A stretch of DNA of 64,000 bases from Microbacterium binotii. GTDB lineage: Bacteria; Actinomycetota; Actinomycetes; Actinomycetales; Microbacteriaceae. Position numbers and translations under genes: made by a program. Numbering within the stretch: position 1 is the first letter of the stretch; every line of letters begins with the position of its first letter. The DNA lies in NCBI RefSeq assembly GCF_021398715.1, contig NZ_CP090347.1, forward strand, positions 434,001 through 498,000, written 5' to 3'. The notes below the pieces were generated by a model. That model did no database searches, was not told the origin of the DNA, and saw only the letters and a list, made by a program, of their open reading frames with translations. Positions 25,520 through 34,618 of the stretch are shown piece after piece.

Positions 25520-27013
25520 TCAGGCGTTCTGCGGGAACCCCAGGTTGAGACCGCCGTGCGAGGGGTCCAGCCAGCGGCTCGTGATCGCCTTCTCCTGGGT
25601 GAAGAACGAGACGCCGTAGGTGCCGTAGGCCTTCGCATCGCCGAACAGGGACGCTTTCCACCCGCCGAACGAGTGGTAGGCGACCGGCACGGGGATGGGC
25701 ACGTTGACGCCGATCATCCCCACCTGCACCTCGCGCTGGAAGCGGCGGGCGGCGCCGCCGTCGTTCGTGAAGATCGCGGTGCCGTTGCCGTAGGGCGAGG
25801 CGTTGATGATGTCGACCGCCTCCTCATAGCCGCTCACGCGCACGATCGAGAGGACGGGGCCGAAGATCTCGTCGCGGTAGACGGCGGACTCCCGCGGCAC
25901 GCGGTCGATGAGCGAGGGGCCCAGCCAGAACCCGTCCGCGTCGCCGTCGACCTCGATGCCCCGCCCGTCGACCACGACCGTGGCGCCGTCGGACGCGGCC
26001 TGATCCAGGTAGCCGGCGACCTTGTCGCGGTGCTCGCGGGTGATGAGCGGCCCCATGTCGCAGCCGCGGGTGCCGTCTCCGGTGCGCAGCGTCGACATCC
26101 GCTCGGTGATCTTGGCGACGAGCGCGTCGGCGACCGCATCCACCGCCAGGATCACGGAGACCGCCATGCAGCGCTCGCCGGCCGAGCCGAAGCCCGCGTT
26201 GACCGCGGCATCCGCGGCGAGGTCGAGGTCGGCGTCGGGCAGCACGAGCATGTGGTTCTTCGCGCCGCCGAGCGCCTGGACGCGCTTGCCCGCGGCGGCC
26301 GCGGTCGCGTAGATGTACTGCGCGATGGGCGTGGAGCCGACGAACGAGATCGAGCGGATGTCGGGGTGAACGAGGAGGGCGTCGACCGCCTCCTTGTCGC
26401 CGTTGACGACCGTCAGCACTCCCTCGGGCAGCCCCGCCTCGGCGAACAGACGCGCGAGCCAGATGGACGCGGAAGGGTCCTTCTCGCTGGGTTTGAGGAC
26501 CACCGCGTTGCCGGCCGCGAGCGCGATCGGCAGGAACCAGAGCGGCACCATGGCGGGGAAGTTGAAGGGGCTGATGACGCCCACCACGCCCACCGGCTGA
26601 CGCAGCGTGTACACGTCGACGTCGGTGGAGACGTTCTCGGAGTACGTGCCCTTGAGCAACTGGCCGACGCCGCAGGCGAAGTCGACGACCTCGAGGCCGC
26701 GCGCGATCTCGCCGAGTGCGTCGGAGAGCACCTTGCCGTGCTCGGCGGTGAGGATCTCGGCCAGCTCCTGCTTACGGGCGTTCAGCAACTCTCGGAACGC
26801 GAACAGCACGGACGTGCGCTTGGCGATCGAGGCGTCGCGCCAGCTCGGCCAGGCGGCCACGGTGGCGGCCACGGCCGCATCCACATCCGCGGTGCTCGCC
26901 AGACGCACCTGCTTCGTGACCGTGCCCCGTGCGGGGTTGTAGACCGGGGCCGTGCGCTCGGAGGCTCCGTCCCAGTCGCTTCCCGATACCCAGTGTCCGA
27001 GGGTGTGAGTCAT
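25520..27013 (-). CDS. mmsA: CoA-acylating (methyl)malonate-semialdehyde dehydrogenase
   Basis: MmsA oxidises malonate semialdehyde to acetyl-CoA (or methylmalonate semialdehyde to propionyl-CoA) with NAD and CoA. The 497-residue protein has the aldehyde dehydrogenase fold; VISPFNFPAMVPLWFLP and the catalytic Cys in GSAGERCMAVS are typical of MmsA, and GWKASLFGD marks the C-terminal part. It is the last gene of the operon and completes breakdown of beta-alanine from uracil or 3-aminoisobutyrate from thymine. It starts 34 bp after the aminotransferase stop. Confidence 0.92.
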   Translation of the reverse strand: MTHTLGHWVSGSDWDGASERTAPVYNPARGTVTKQVRLASTADVDAAVAATVAAWPSWRDASIAKRTSVLFAFRELLNARKQELAEILTAEHGKVLSDALGEIARGLEVVDFACGVGQLLKGTYSENVSTDVDVYTLRQPVGVVGVISPFNFPAMVPLWFLPIALAAGNAVVLKPSEKDPSASIWLARLFAEAGLPEGVLTVVNGDKEAVDALLVHPDIRSISFVGSTPIAQYIYATAAAAGKRVQALGGAKNHMLVLPDADLDLAADAAVNAGFGSAGERCMAVSVILAVDAVADALVAKITERMSTLRTGDGTRGCDMGPLITREHRDKVAGYLDQAASDGATVVVDGRGIEVDGDADGFWLGPSLIDRVPRESAVYRDEIFGPVLSIVRVSGYEEAVDIINASPYGNGTAIFTNDGGAARRFQREVQVGMIGVNVPIPVPVAYHSFGGWKASLFGDAKAYGTYGVSFFTQEKAITSRWLDPSHGGLNLGFPQNA

Positions 27014-27047
27014 GTCGTTTCTCCTGTCACGTCGTCGTGGGTGGGGA

Positions 27048-28349
27048 TCAGAGGGCCGCGAGAGCAGCGTCGTAGATGCCGATGGCCTCCATCACATCCT
27101 CGTCGGTCACGACGCACGGCGGAACGACGTGGATGCGGTTGTCCTGCACGAACGGGAGCAGCCCGCGCCCGATGAGGTCCTTCTTGAGCGCGCCCATCGC
27201 GGAGGCGGCGAGGGGCTCCCGAGTCGCGCGGTCGGCGACCAGCTCGAGCGCCCAGAACACGCCCTCGCCGCGCACTTCGCCGATCACGTCGTGCTTCTCG
27301 GAGAGCGCGTGCAGCGCGGGGCCCAGAACATCGCGCCCGATGCGCGCCGCGTTCTCGACGATACCCTCCGCATCCATCGCGTCGAGGGTCGCGACGATGG
27401 ATGCCGCCGCCAGCGGATGGCCGGAGTAGGTGAGGCCGCCCGGGAAGACGCGTTCGTCGAAGGCGGCCGCGATCGGGTCCGAGATGATGACGCCACCCAC
27501 CGGGACGTACCCCGAGTTCACGCCCTTGGCGAAGGTGATGAGATCGGGCACGACGTCGTGGCCCTCGAAGGCGAACCAGCGGCCGGTGCGGCCGAACCCC
27601 GCCATCACCTCGTCGAGGATCAGCATGATGCCGTAGCGGTCGCAGATCTCGCGTACTCCGGCGAGATAGCCCGGCGGCGGCACGAGCACGCCCGCGGTGC
27701 CCGGCACCGACTCCAGCAGGATGGCGGCGATCGTGGCCTCCCCCTCGGCCTGTACGACGCGCTCCAGGTGGTGGAGGGCGCGGGCGCATTCCTCCTCGGG
27801 GGTGGTCGCCCAGAACTCCGAACGGTAGAGGTAGGGGCCGAAGACGTGCACGTGTCCTCGTGCGTACTCGTTCGGGATACGGCGCCAGTCGCCGGTGGCC
27901 ACGATGGCGGCCCCGGTGTTGCCGTGGTAGGAGCGGTAGCGCGAGAGCACCTTGTCGCGGCCGGTCACGAGACGCGCCATACGGATCGCGTTCTCGTTCG
28001 CGTCGGCACCGCCGTTCGTGAAGAACACCTTGTGGAACCCCTCGGGGGCCCGCGCGATGATGCGTTCGGCCGCCTCGCCCCGCGTGAGGTTCGCCGTGGA
28101 CGGCGCGATCGTCGTGAGCAGTTCCGCCTGCCGCGCGATCGCCTCGACGACGGCCGGATGCTGGTGGCCGATGTTGACGTTCACGAGCTGGCTCGAGAAG
28201 TCGAGGTAGCGGGTGCCGGCATGATCCCAGACGCGGGTGCCCTGTCCGCCCGCGATGACGAGCGGATCGAGCCCCGCCTGCGCCGACCAGGAATGGAACA
28301 CGTGGGCGCGGTCGAGTTCCCAGGCGCGGCGGTCGAGATCGGTGGTCAT
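27048..28349 (-). CDS. Class III omega-aminotransferase (beta-alanine transaminase candidate)
   Basis: A 433-residue PLP aminotransferase of the ornithine/omega-amino-acid class. LILDEVMAGFGRTGRW carries the cofactor Asp, and the PLP Lys is in ITFAKGVNSGYVPVGG. SRYRSYHGNTGAAI follows the class III pattern. In this operon, between the importer and mmsA, the natural job is to turn beta-alanine or 3-aminoisobutyrate into malonate or methylmalonate semialdehyde. The acceptor (pyruvate or 2-oxoglutarate) cannot be read from sequence. A strong hairpin sits between it and the upstream binding-protein gene, so its expression may be lower. Confidence 0.88.
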   Translation of the reverse strand: MTTDLDRRAWELDRAHVFHSWSAQAGLDPLVIAGGQGTRVWDHAGTRYLDFSSQLVNVNIGHQHPAVVEAIARQAELLTTIAPSTANLTRGEAAERIIARAPEGFHKVFFTNGGADANENAIRMARLVTGRDKVLSRYRSYHGNTGAAIVATGDWRRIPNEYARGHVHVFGPYLYRSEFWATTPEEECARALHHLERVVQAEGEATIAAILLESVPGTAGVLVPPPGYLAGVREICDRYGIMLILDEVMAGFGRTGRWFAFEGHDVVPDLITFAKGVNSGYVPVGGVIISDPIAAAFDERVFPGGLTYSGHPLAAASIVATLDAMDAEGIVENAARIGRDVLGPALHALSEKHDVIGEVRGEGVFWALELVADRATREPLAASAMGALKKDLIGRGLLPFVQDNRIHVVPPCVVTDEDVMEAIGIYDAALAAL

Positions 28350-28367
28350 GCTCTTCTCCTTCGATGA

Positions 28368-28401
28368 GCGGTGGGGGCGACGCGCGCGTCGCCCCCACCG
28401 C
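28368..28401 (-). terminator. Intra-operon hairpin after the binding-protein gene
   Basis: 16-nt arms at 28368-28383 and 28386-28401 are perfectly complementary. The hairpin begins 6 bp after the binding-protein stop. It probably acts as a partial terminator or 3' stabiliser, so that the binding protein is made in excess of the catabolic enzymes, as is common in ABC operons. Confidence 0.55.
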
Positions 28402-28406
28402 GGATC

Positions 28407-29582
28407 CTACTTACCGCCTTCGGTGAGCGTCACGTCGATGGGCGTGTACGTCCCGTCGACCGCGACCCCCTCGGCTTCGAGTTCCTGCAACGCCTTCTCG
28501 ATGTACTCGTTGCTGTACGCCGTGTCGGCGGGCTCCTCGGTGATGAGGTTCAGGCCGTCCTGGTTGACCGCCTTGAGGGCGCCGGCGACCGTCTTCTTCC
28601 ACGCATCCTCGTTCACGACGCCGAAGGCGTCATCGGTCCAGATGAGCTTGTTCACCTCGTTCATCTGCCACAGCTGGTGCACCGGTCCGACCGGGAATGC
28701 CGCCTCCGCGTTGATCGCCGCGTCGTACGTGATCGACGCCGCCTCTTCGGGGTTGTCGCGCGCGAAGATCCATCCCTTCGTGACCGCCTTCAGGAACCGC
28801 ACGGCGGCGTCCGCGTAGGCGGGGTCGTCGGCGAGGCGCGCGGTGTCGGCCCAGAGGGCGTCCTGGAGCATGGCGCCCTCGGTGTCCTCGTAGGAGATGA
28901 CGTCGAAGTCCTCCGGCTGGTAGAGCTTGCCGGTCGCGGGGTTCACGACTTCGAGCACCTGCGCCCACTCGTTGTAGGTCATCGCCTGCGCCGCATCCAC
29001 GTCGCCGTCGAGCAGCGCGTTCATGCTGAAGTCCTGCGTCGTGATCGAGACGGAGGTGGAATCGAGGTCGTCCGCGGCCATGGCGGCGAAGATCTCCCAC
29101 TCGTTGCCGAAGCCCCATGAGCCGATGCGCTTGCCTTCGAAGTCGGCCACGGAATCGATGCCGCTGTCGGCCCAGGAGACCTGCAGGGTGCCGGACTTCT
29201 GGAACACCTGCGCGATGTCCGTGAGCTCGGCGCCGGTCGCTTCGAGGGTGCCGAGCACCTTGGGCACCCAGGCGACGGCGAAGTCGACGTCGCCGGCGAC
29301 CAGGGCGTCCTGCGGGACGATGTCGCCGCCGGACGGCACGATCTCGACGTCGTCGAAGCCCTCTTCCTCGAAGTAGCCCTGGTCGAGAGCGACGTAGTAC
29401 CCCGCGAACTGGGCCTGGGGCAGCCACTGCAGCTGCAGCTTGATCGAGGTGAGCGGCTCGACCTCGGTGTCATCGGAGGCGGCCGGCGTGTCGGATCCGC
29501 CGCCTGCGCAGGCAGCCAGCGCCATCGAGGCGATGCCGACGGCGGATACGGCGACGAGGGTGCGTCGAATGCTGTGTCTCAT
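28407..29582 (-). CDS. ABC importer substrate-binding lipoprotein (NMT1/THI5-like)
   Basis: A 391-residue lipoprotein: basic N-terminus, hydrophobic stretch and lipobox LAAC with Cys25, then an Asp/Glu-rich linker and an NMT1/THI5-like periplasmic-binding fold. KLQLQWLPQAQFAGYYVALD is the family's signature start of the mature domain, as in ThiY-type pyrimidine-precursor binders. The protein is anchored outside the membrane and delivers ligand to the two permeases encoded just upstream in the operon. In this context the ligand is likely a pyrimidine, dihydropyrimidine, hydantoin or ureido compound. Confidence 0.88.
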   Translation of the reverse strand: MRHSIRRTLVAVSAVGIASMALAACAGGGSDTPAASDDTEVEPLTSIKLQLQWLPQAQFAGYYVALDQGYFEEEGFDDVEIVPSGGDIVPQDALVAGDVDFAVAWVPKVLGTLEATGAELTDIAQVFQKSGTLQVSWADSGIDSVADFEGKRIGSWGFGNEWEIFAAMAADDLDSTSVSITTQDFSMNALLDGDVDAAQAMTYNEWAQVLEVVNPATGKLYQPEDFDVISYEDTEGAMLQDALWADTARLADDPAYADAAVRFLKAVTKGWIFARDNPEEAASITYDAAINAEAAFPVGPVHQLWQMNEVNKLIWTDDAFGVVNEDAWKKTVAGALKAVNQDGLNLITEEPADTAYSNEYIEKALQELEAEGVAVDGTYTPIDVTLTEGGK

Positions 29583-29634
29583 GCTGTTCCTTTCGGGTTC
29601 GGTGGTGCCGGGTGGTGCGATGGAACGCCTCCGG

Positions 29635-30417
29635 TCAGACCGGGGCCCGCCTCGTCGACAGTCGCTCCAGGAGACTCGTCACGAGGAAGAAGAGAAGACC
29701 GATGAGGATGCCGCCGAGCACGAACGCCCACGCGAGCGCTGCGCGGCCCGACTTCGCATAGCTCGCGATGGCGGTTCCGATGCCGTCGGCAGGGCCGCCG
29801 AAGTACTCCGCCACCAGGGCGGAGATCACCGCGAGCGACGCGGCGATGCGGATCCCGGACATCAGATACGGCAGCGCGGTCGGCAGCGTCAGGAACCGGA
29901 AGGTCTGGGACCGGGATGCCGCCGCTGCGCGCAGCAGGTCCCGTTGCACCGGCCGCGTCTGGCGAAGCCCGCGCAGCACGTTGACGAACACGGGGACGAA
30001 GGCCGCGATGGTCGCCACGGCCTGACGCCCGAACTGGCTCGAGGCCCCGAACATCGTGTTCAGGATGGGGGTGAGCGCGACGATCGGGATGACGGCGAGC
30101 GCCGCGACGAGAGGCGCGAGCATCCCGTCGATCGGTTTGGCGGATGCGGCCAGTGCGGCCAGGAGGATCGCCAGCACGGTTCCGGCGACGAGGCCCACGA
30201 GAGCGTTGGTCCCGGTGATCGCCATGTCGGGCGCGATGATCGACCAGCGGGTGAAGAATTCCTCGAGGATGGCGATCGGGCTCGGGAGCATCCGCGGTGC
30301 CGCATCGGCGACATCGACGACGAGCACCCACGCCACCAGCCCGATCAGGGCGACGCCTGCGGGGGCTGCGACCCGGAGCCATGAGGGCAGCCGGCGATCG
30401 ACTCTCGCCGTGCTCAT
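29635..30417 (-). CDS. ABC importer permease (SsuC/TauC type), second subunit
   Basis: A 260-residue permease with six predicted membrane helices and the EAA-type loop in RDLLRAAAASRSQTFRFLT, the site that docks the ATPase. It belongs to the NitT/TauT/SsuC group. It differs clearly from the other permease of this operon (31205-32098), so the importer is probably a heterodimer. Its start overlaps the ATPase stop by 4 bases, so production is coupled. Confidence 0.9.
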   Translation of the reverse strand: MSTARVDRRLPSWLRVAAPAGVALIGLVAWVLVVDVADAAPRMLPSPIAILEEFFTRWSIIAPDMAITGTNALVGLVAGTVLAILLAALAASAKPIDGMLAPLVAALAVIPIVALTPILNTMFGASSQFGRQAVATIAAFVPVFVNVLRGLRQTRPVQRDLLRAAAASRSQTFRFLTLPTALPYLMSGIRIAASLAVISALVAEYFGGPADGIGTAIASYAKSGRAALAWAFVLGGILIGLLFFLVTSLLERLSTRRAPV

Positions 30418-31208
30418 CTTTCGTTCGCCCTGGTCGCCGGCGTTCCATGCAGGGCCTCGCGCACCTCGGTGACCTTCGCGAAGTACTCGGTCGACTCGCG
30501 CAGCGCCTCGTCGCGGACACGGTCGAAACGTGTCGGGATGACGGTCGTGATGCGCCCGGGGCGGGGACTCATCACGACGACCCGATCGGAGAGGAACACC
30601 GCCTCCGGGATCGAGTGCGTCACGAAGACGACGGCCGCGCCGGTCTCGGCCGCGATGCGGGTCAGCTCCGCCTGCAACCGCTCACGCGTCATCTCGTCGA
30701 GCGCTCCGAACGGCTCGTCCATGAGCAGCAGCTTGGGTCGTGCGGCGAGGGAGCGGGCGATCGCGACGCGCTGCTGCATCCCGCCCGAGAGCTGGTCGGG
30801 GTAGCGCTGCATGAAGTCGGTCAAGCCGACCAGTTCGGCGAGCTCGGCAACCCGCGCCGCGCGCTCCGCCTTCGTCACCCGCTGGATCTCCAGGGGAAGG
30901 GCGATGTTCTCGGCGATCGTGCGCCACGGGAGCAGCCCCGCCTGCTGGAACGCCATGCCGTAGTCCTGGTCGAGCCGCGCGGTGACGGCCGGCTTGCCGA
31001 AGATCTCGAGGGTGCCCGCGGTGGCGGCGTCGAGGTCGGCGATCAGGCGCAGCAGCGTCGACTTGCCGCATCCGGAAGGGCCGATCAGCGAGACGAACTC
31101 GCCCGGCGCGACGTCGAGATCGACATCGGTGAGCGCGATGACATCGCCGGTCCGGGTCGGGAAGATCTTGCCCACGCCTGCGGCGCGGACGGCGGGTGCG
31201 GTCGTCAT
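30414..31208 (-). CDS. ABC importer ATPase (SsuB/TauB type)
   Basis: A 264-residue ATP-binding subunit of the NitT/TauT family. Walker A is GPSGCGKST, the signature is LSGGMQQ and Walker B is LLLMDEPFGALD; the H-loop is FVTHSIPEA. These are the SsuB/TauB-type forms. The ATG at 31208 overlaps the stop of permease 1 and the stop overlaps the start of permease 2, so all three are coupled by 4-nt overlaps and probably made in fixed ratio. Confidence 0.93.
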   Translation of the reverse strand: MTTAPAVRAAGVGKIFPTRTGDVIALTDVDLDVAPGEFVSLIGPSGCGKSTLLRLIADLDAATAGTLEIFGKPAVTARLDQDYGMAFQQAGLLPWRTIAENIALPLEIQRVTKAERAARVAELAELVGLTDFMQRYPDQLSGGMQQRVAIARSLAARPKLLLMDEPFGALDEMTRERLQAELTRIAAETGAAVVFVTHSIPEAVFLSDRVVVMSPRPGRITTVIPTRFDRVRDEALRESTEYFAKVTEVREALHGTPATRANER

Positions 31209-32098
31209 GCGGTCTCCTCGCCTCTGCGGTAGTTCTTGAGCCCGGCGCCCACGAGGGCCACGGATGCTGCGGCGACGAGCCCGAGCGCGATCGTGCCGAA
31301 GGTGGGGCCCCAGGGCGCGGCCGGATCGGACGATGCCTGACCGGCGAGCTGGATGAGCATGCGTCCGATTCCTCCGCGCATGCCGATGGACACCTCCGCG
31401 ACCACCGCCCCGACGACCGCAGCCGCGGCCGCAAGTCTCATTGCCGGCAGCAGATAGGGCACCGCCGCGGGCAGCCGCAGTCGCCAGAGCGTCGTCCCGT
31501 AGCCCGCTGCGTACGTGCGGAGGAGATCGACGTGGATGCTGTCGGGTGCCTGCAGGCCGCGGAGCATGCCGATCGCGACCGGGAAGAAGGCGAGGTAGGA
31601 GGCGATGACGGCGACGGACAGCCACTGCGGCCAGGGGATCCCCTCGCGCGCCAGCTGCCCTCCGAGGGCGTTCACGACGGGTGCGAACGCGATCAACGGC
31701 ACGGTCTGACTGACCACGATCCAGGGCAGCAGGCCCCATTCGACGAGCCGCCAGCGCTGCATCGCGATCGCGAGGACGCCGCCGACGAGGACGCCGATCA
31801 CCCATCCCGCCGCCGCGATGCCGAGCGTGACGCCTCCCGCCGACACGACCGACACCCACAGCGGCGGGGTGTCGCCGCCGCTCGTCGAGGCGAACAGTCG
31901 TGCGACCATCTCCCAGACGTGCGGCATCGCGCGGTCGTGGGTGCGCGGGAGGATCATGACGCCGCTGCCCGTGGAGCCGTCGCCGGCGATCGTGACCCCC
32001 TCAGCGGGCCCCAGGAACTTGTAGAGCTCCCAGAGGGCGATGACGGCCGCGACGCCCACCACGCCCCAGAACGCGGCGGCCGCGCGGCGCGTCCTCAT
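31205..32098 (-). CDS. ABC importer permease (SsuC/TauC type), first subunit
   Basis: A 297-residue permease with an N-terminal helix, a polar stretch of about 50 residues exposed outside, and five more helices. The EAA-like loop is near DLLRTYAAGYGTTLWRLRLP. The extracellular insert, not found in the second permease, could contact the binding protein. It overlaps the oxidoreductase stop and the ATPase start by 4 bases each. Confidence 0.88.
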   Translation of the reverse strand: MRTRRAAAAFWGVVGVAAVIALWELYKFLGPAEGVTIAGDGSTGSGVMILPRTHDRAMPHVWEMVARLFASTSGGDTPPLWVSVVSAGGVTLGIAAAGWVIGVLVGGVLAIAMQRWRLVEWGLLPWIVVSQTVPLIAFAPVVNALGGQLAREGIPWPQWLSVAVIASYLAFFPVAIGMLRGLQAPDSIHVDLLRTYAAGYGTTLWRLRLPAAVPYLLPAMRLAAAAAVVGAVVAEVSIGMRGGIGRMLIQLAGQASSDPAAPWGPTFGTIALGLVAAASVALVGAGLKNYRRGEETA

Positions 32099-33111
32099 CG
32101 CTTCGCCGTGATGTGCTCGGTCAGGGCGGGGATGACGCGCTCGCCGTACACGCGCATCGTCTCCTCCTTGTTGTCGTGCTGCAGGTAGCCCGCGAACTGG
32201 GTGACCCCGATCTCCCGCAGTGCCTCGAGCTTGGCGATGTGCTCCTCGGCGGTGCCGAGCAGGCAGAACCGGTCGACGATCTCGTCCGGCACGAAGTCGA
32301 CGTGGTCGTTGGCCGCCCTGCCGTGGCTGTTGTAGTCGTAGCCGGTGCGTCCCGCGATGTAGTCGGTGAGCGCCTGCGGAACCTCGCCCGACGTGCCGTA
32401 CTTGGCGACGATGTCGGCGACGTGGTTGCCGACCATGCCGCCGAACCACCGGCACTGGTCGCGCATGTGCTGCCGGTCCTCGCCGATGTACATGGGGGCT
32501 GCGACGCAGAACGCGATGCTGTCGGGGTCGCGACCGGCAGCGGCGGCGGCATCCTTGACGACCTTGATCATCCAGCTCGCGATGTCGAGGTCGGCCAGCT
32601 GCAGGATGAAGCCGTCGCCGACCTCCCCGGTCAGCTTCAGCGCGAGCGGACCGTAGGCGGCGACCCAGACGTCGAGCGCCGACCCACGGCTCCAGGGGAA
32701 CTGCAGCGTCGCGCCTTTGTACTCGACGGGACGAGAGTTGGCCAGCTCCCGGATGACGTGGATCGACTCGCGCAGCTCGGACATCGAGACCGGCTTGCCG
32801 TTCGTCACGCGCACGGCCGAGTCCCCGCGTCCGATCCCGCAGATCGTCCGGTTGCCGTACATCTCGTTGAGCGTCGCGAACACGGATGCGGTCACCGTCC
32901 AGTCGCGGGTGGCCGGGTTGGTCACGAAGGGGCCGACCGTGATGCGCTTGGTCGCGTTCAGGATGGCGGAGTGCACCACGTAGGGTTCCTCCCACAGCAG
33001 GTGCGAGTCGAAGGTCCACACGTGGCTGAAGCCGTGCGCCTCCGCAAGCTGCGACAGCTGCACGGTGCGGGATGCGGGCGGGTTGGTCTGCAGGACGACG
33101 CCGAAGTCCAT
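32095..33111 (-). CDS. LLM-class flavin/F420-dependent oxidoreductase (TIGR03842-like)
   Basis: A 338-residue luciferase-like monooxygenase-superfamily protein with a TIM-barrel pattern. It begins MDFGVVLQTNPPASRTVQLS, with AEAHGFSHVWTFDSHLLWEE near residue 28, and closely resembles the TIGR03842 (CPS_4043) group, which I recall as being found beside dihydropyrimidinase genes. Cofactor (FMN or F420) cannot be decided from sequence, although Microbacteriaceae may make F420. It could oxidise, reduce or oxygenate a pyrimidine. It is the only redox enzyme in an operon that otherwise lacks dihydropyrimidine dehydrogenase, and it is coupled by overlap to the importer. Confidence 0.85.
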   Translation of the reverse strand: MDFGVVLQTNPPASRTVQLSQLAEAHGFSHVWTFDSHLLWEEPYVVHSAILNATKRITVGPFVTNPATRDWTVTASVFATLNEMYGNRTICGIGRGDSAVRVTNGKPVSMSELRESIHVIRELANSRPVEYKGATLQFPWSRGSALDVWVAAYGPLALKLTGEVGDGFILQLADLDIASWMIKVVKDAAAAAGRDPDSIAFCVAAPMYIGEDRQHMRDQCRWFGGMVGNHVADIVAKYGTSGEVPQALTDYIAGRTGYDYNSHGRAANDHVDFVPDEIVDRFCLLGTAEEHIAKLEALREIGVTQFAGYLQHDNKEETMRVYGERVIPALTEHITAKR

Positions 33112-33167
33112 GGGTCACACCTTCCGGTCGGTGAGCAGGGCCGGGGAGCCGGGACGGAGCGCGCGCA

Positions 33168-34604
33168 TCAGATCAGGTACTGGCTCAGGCCGCGCTTGAC
33201 GAACCGGCCGTCGCCGGCCCGCCCCAGGTACCGGCCAGCGTCGACGACGACCTTGCCGCGCGCGATGACCGTGTCGACGTGGCCGTCGACCTCGAAGCCC
33301 TCCCATGCGGAATGGTCCATGTTCATGTGGTGGGTCTTGTCGACTCCGATCGATGTGTGTCCCTGGGGGTCGTAGATCACGATGTCCGCATCCGCGCCGG
33401 GCGCGATGACGCCCTTCTGGCCGTACATCCCGAACATGCGCGCCGGGGTCGTGCTGGTCAGCTCCACCCAGCGTTCGAGAGTGATCTCGCCGGTCACGAC
33501 GCCCTGGTACATGAGGTCCATGCGGTGCTCGACCGATCCGATGCCGTTGGGGATCGCGCGGAAGTCGCCGAGGCCGAGTTCCTTCTGCCCCTTCATGCAG
33601 AACGGGCAGTGGTCGGTGGACACCATCTGCAGGTCGTTCGTGCGCAGCGCCTGCCACATGTGGTCCTGGTGGCCCTCCGCCCGGGCCCGCAGCGGTGTGG
33701 AGCAGACCCACTTGGCACCCTCGAACGCCCCCCATTGTTCGCTCGAGGCCCCCAACTGCTCCTCCAGGGAGAGGTACAGGTATTGCGGGCACGTCTCGCC
33801 GAAGACGTTCTGGCCCTTGTCCCGTGCGGTGGCGAGCTGCTCGACGGCCTGCTTCGCGCTCACGTGCACGACGTACAGCGGTGCGCCGGTGAGATTCGCG
33901 AGCATGATCGCACGGTGCGTCGCCTCCTCCTCGGCCTGCCACGCGCGAGCGATCCCGTGGAAGTAGGGGTCGGTCTTGCCGGCTTCCACCAGCTGCTCGG
34001 CGAGCACATCGATCACGGGGCCGTTCTCGGCGTGCATCATCGTGAGCAGGCCCGTATCGGCGGCGACCTGCATGGCGCGAAGGATCTGCGCGTCGTCCGC
34101 GTAGAAGACGCCGGGATACGCCATGAACATCTTGAAGCTCGTGATGCCCTCGTCGATGAGTCCCGGCAGGGCCGCCAGAGCGTCCGCATCCACGCCGCCG
34201 ACGATCTGATGGAACCCGTAGTCGATCGCGCAGTTGCCCGCCGCGAGCTCGTGCCAGTGGGCGAGCCCGTCCTGGACGCGCTCGCCGGTGCGCTGCACCG
34301 CGAAGTCCACGATCGTGGTCGTGCCGCCCCAGGCCGCGGCGCGCGTGCCCGTCTCGAAGGTGTCGGACGCGCTCGTGCCGCCGAAGGGCAGCTGCATGTG
34401 GGTGTGGGCGTCGATGCCCCCGGGGATGACGTACCTGCCGGTCGCGTCGATGACGGTGTCGACGGATGCGGTCAGATCGCTGCCCAGGAGCTGGGAGCCG
34501 GGTGCGAGCACCGCGACGATCCGCTCGCCGTCGACGAGGACGTCGGCCGCCGCGCGGCCGGTGGCGGAGACGACGGTGCCGCCCGTGATGAGTGTGGTGG
34601 TCAT
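33168..34604 (-). CDS. hydA: Dihydropyrimidinase (hydantoinase)
   Basis: An amidohydrolase that opens the ring of dihydrouracil, dihydrothymine or 5-substituted hydantoins. The 478-residue protein has the binuclear metal motif DAHTHM, the likely carboxylated Lys in ITSFKMFMAY, metal His ligands in MMHAENG and VVHVSAK, and the Asp in VSTDHCPFC. ETCPQYLYLS and IPNGIGSVEHRM are family blocks. It acts just before the ureidopropionase, whose gene is 14 bp upstream. Substrate choice between dihydropyrimidine and hydantoin cannot be settled by sequence alone; the operon favours pyrimidines. A GGAG site precedes the ATG at 34604. Confidence 0.94.
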   Translation of the reverse strand: MTTTLITGGTVVSATGRAAADVLVDGERIVAVLAPGSQLLGSDLTASVDTVIDATGRYVIPGGIDAHTHMQLPFGGTSASDTFETGTRAAAWGGTTTIVDFAVQRTGERVQDGLAHWHELAAGNCAIDYGFHQIVGGVDADALAALPGLIDEGITSFKMFMAYPGVFYADDAQILRAMQVAADTGLLTMMHAENGPVIDVLAEQLVEAGKTDPYFHGIARAWQAEEEATHRAIMLANLTGAPLYVVHVSAKQAVEQLATARDKGQNVFGETCPQYLYLSLEEQLGASSEQWGAFEGAKWVCSTPLRARAEGHQDHMWQALRTNDLQMVSTDHCPFCMKGQKELGLGDFRAIPNGIGSVEHRMDLMYQGVVTGEITLERWVELTSTTPARMFGMYGQKGVIAPGADADIVIYDPQGHTSIGVDKTHHMNMDHSAWEGFEVDGHVDTVIARGKVVVDAGRYLGRAGDGRFVKRGLSQYLI

Positions 34605-34618
34605 GATCGCTCCGCCTC

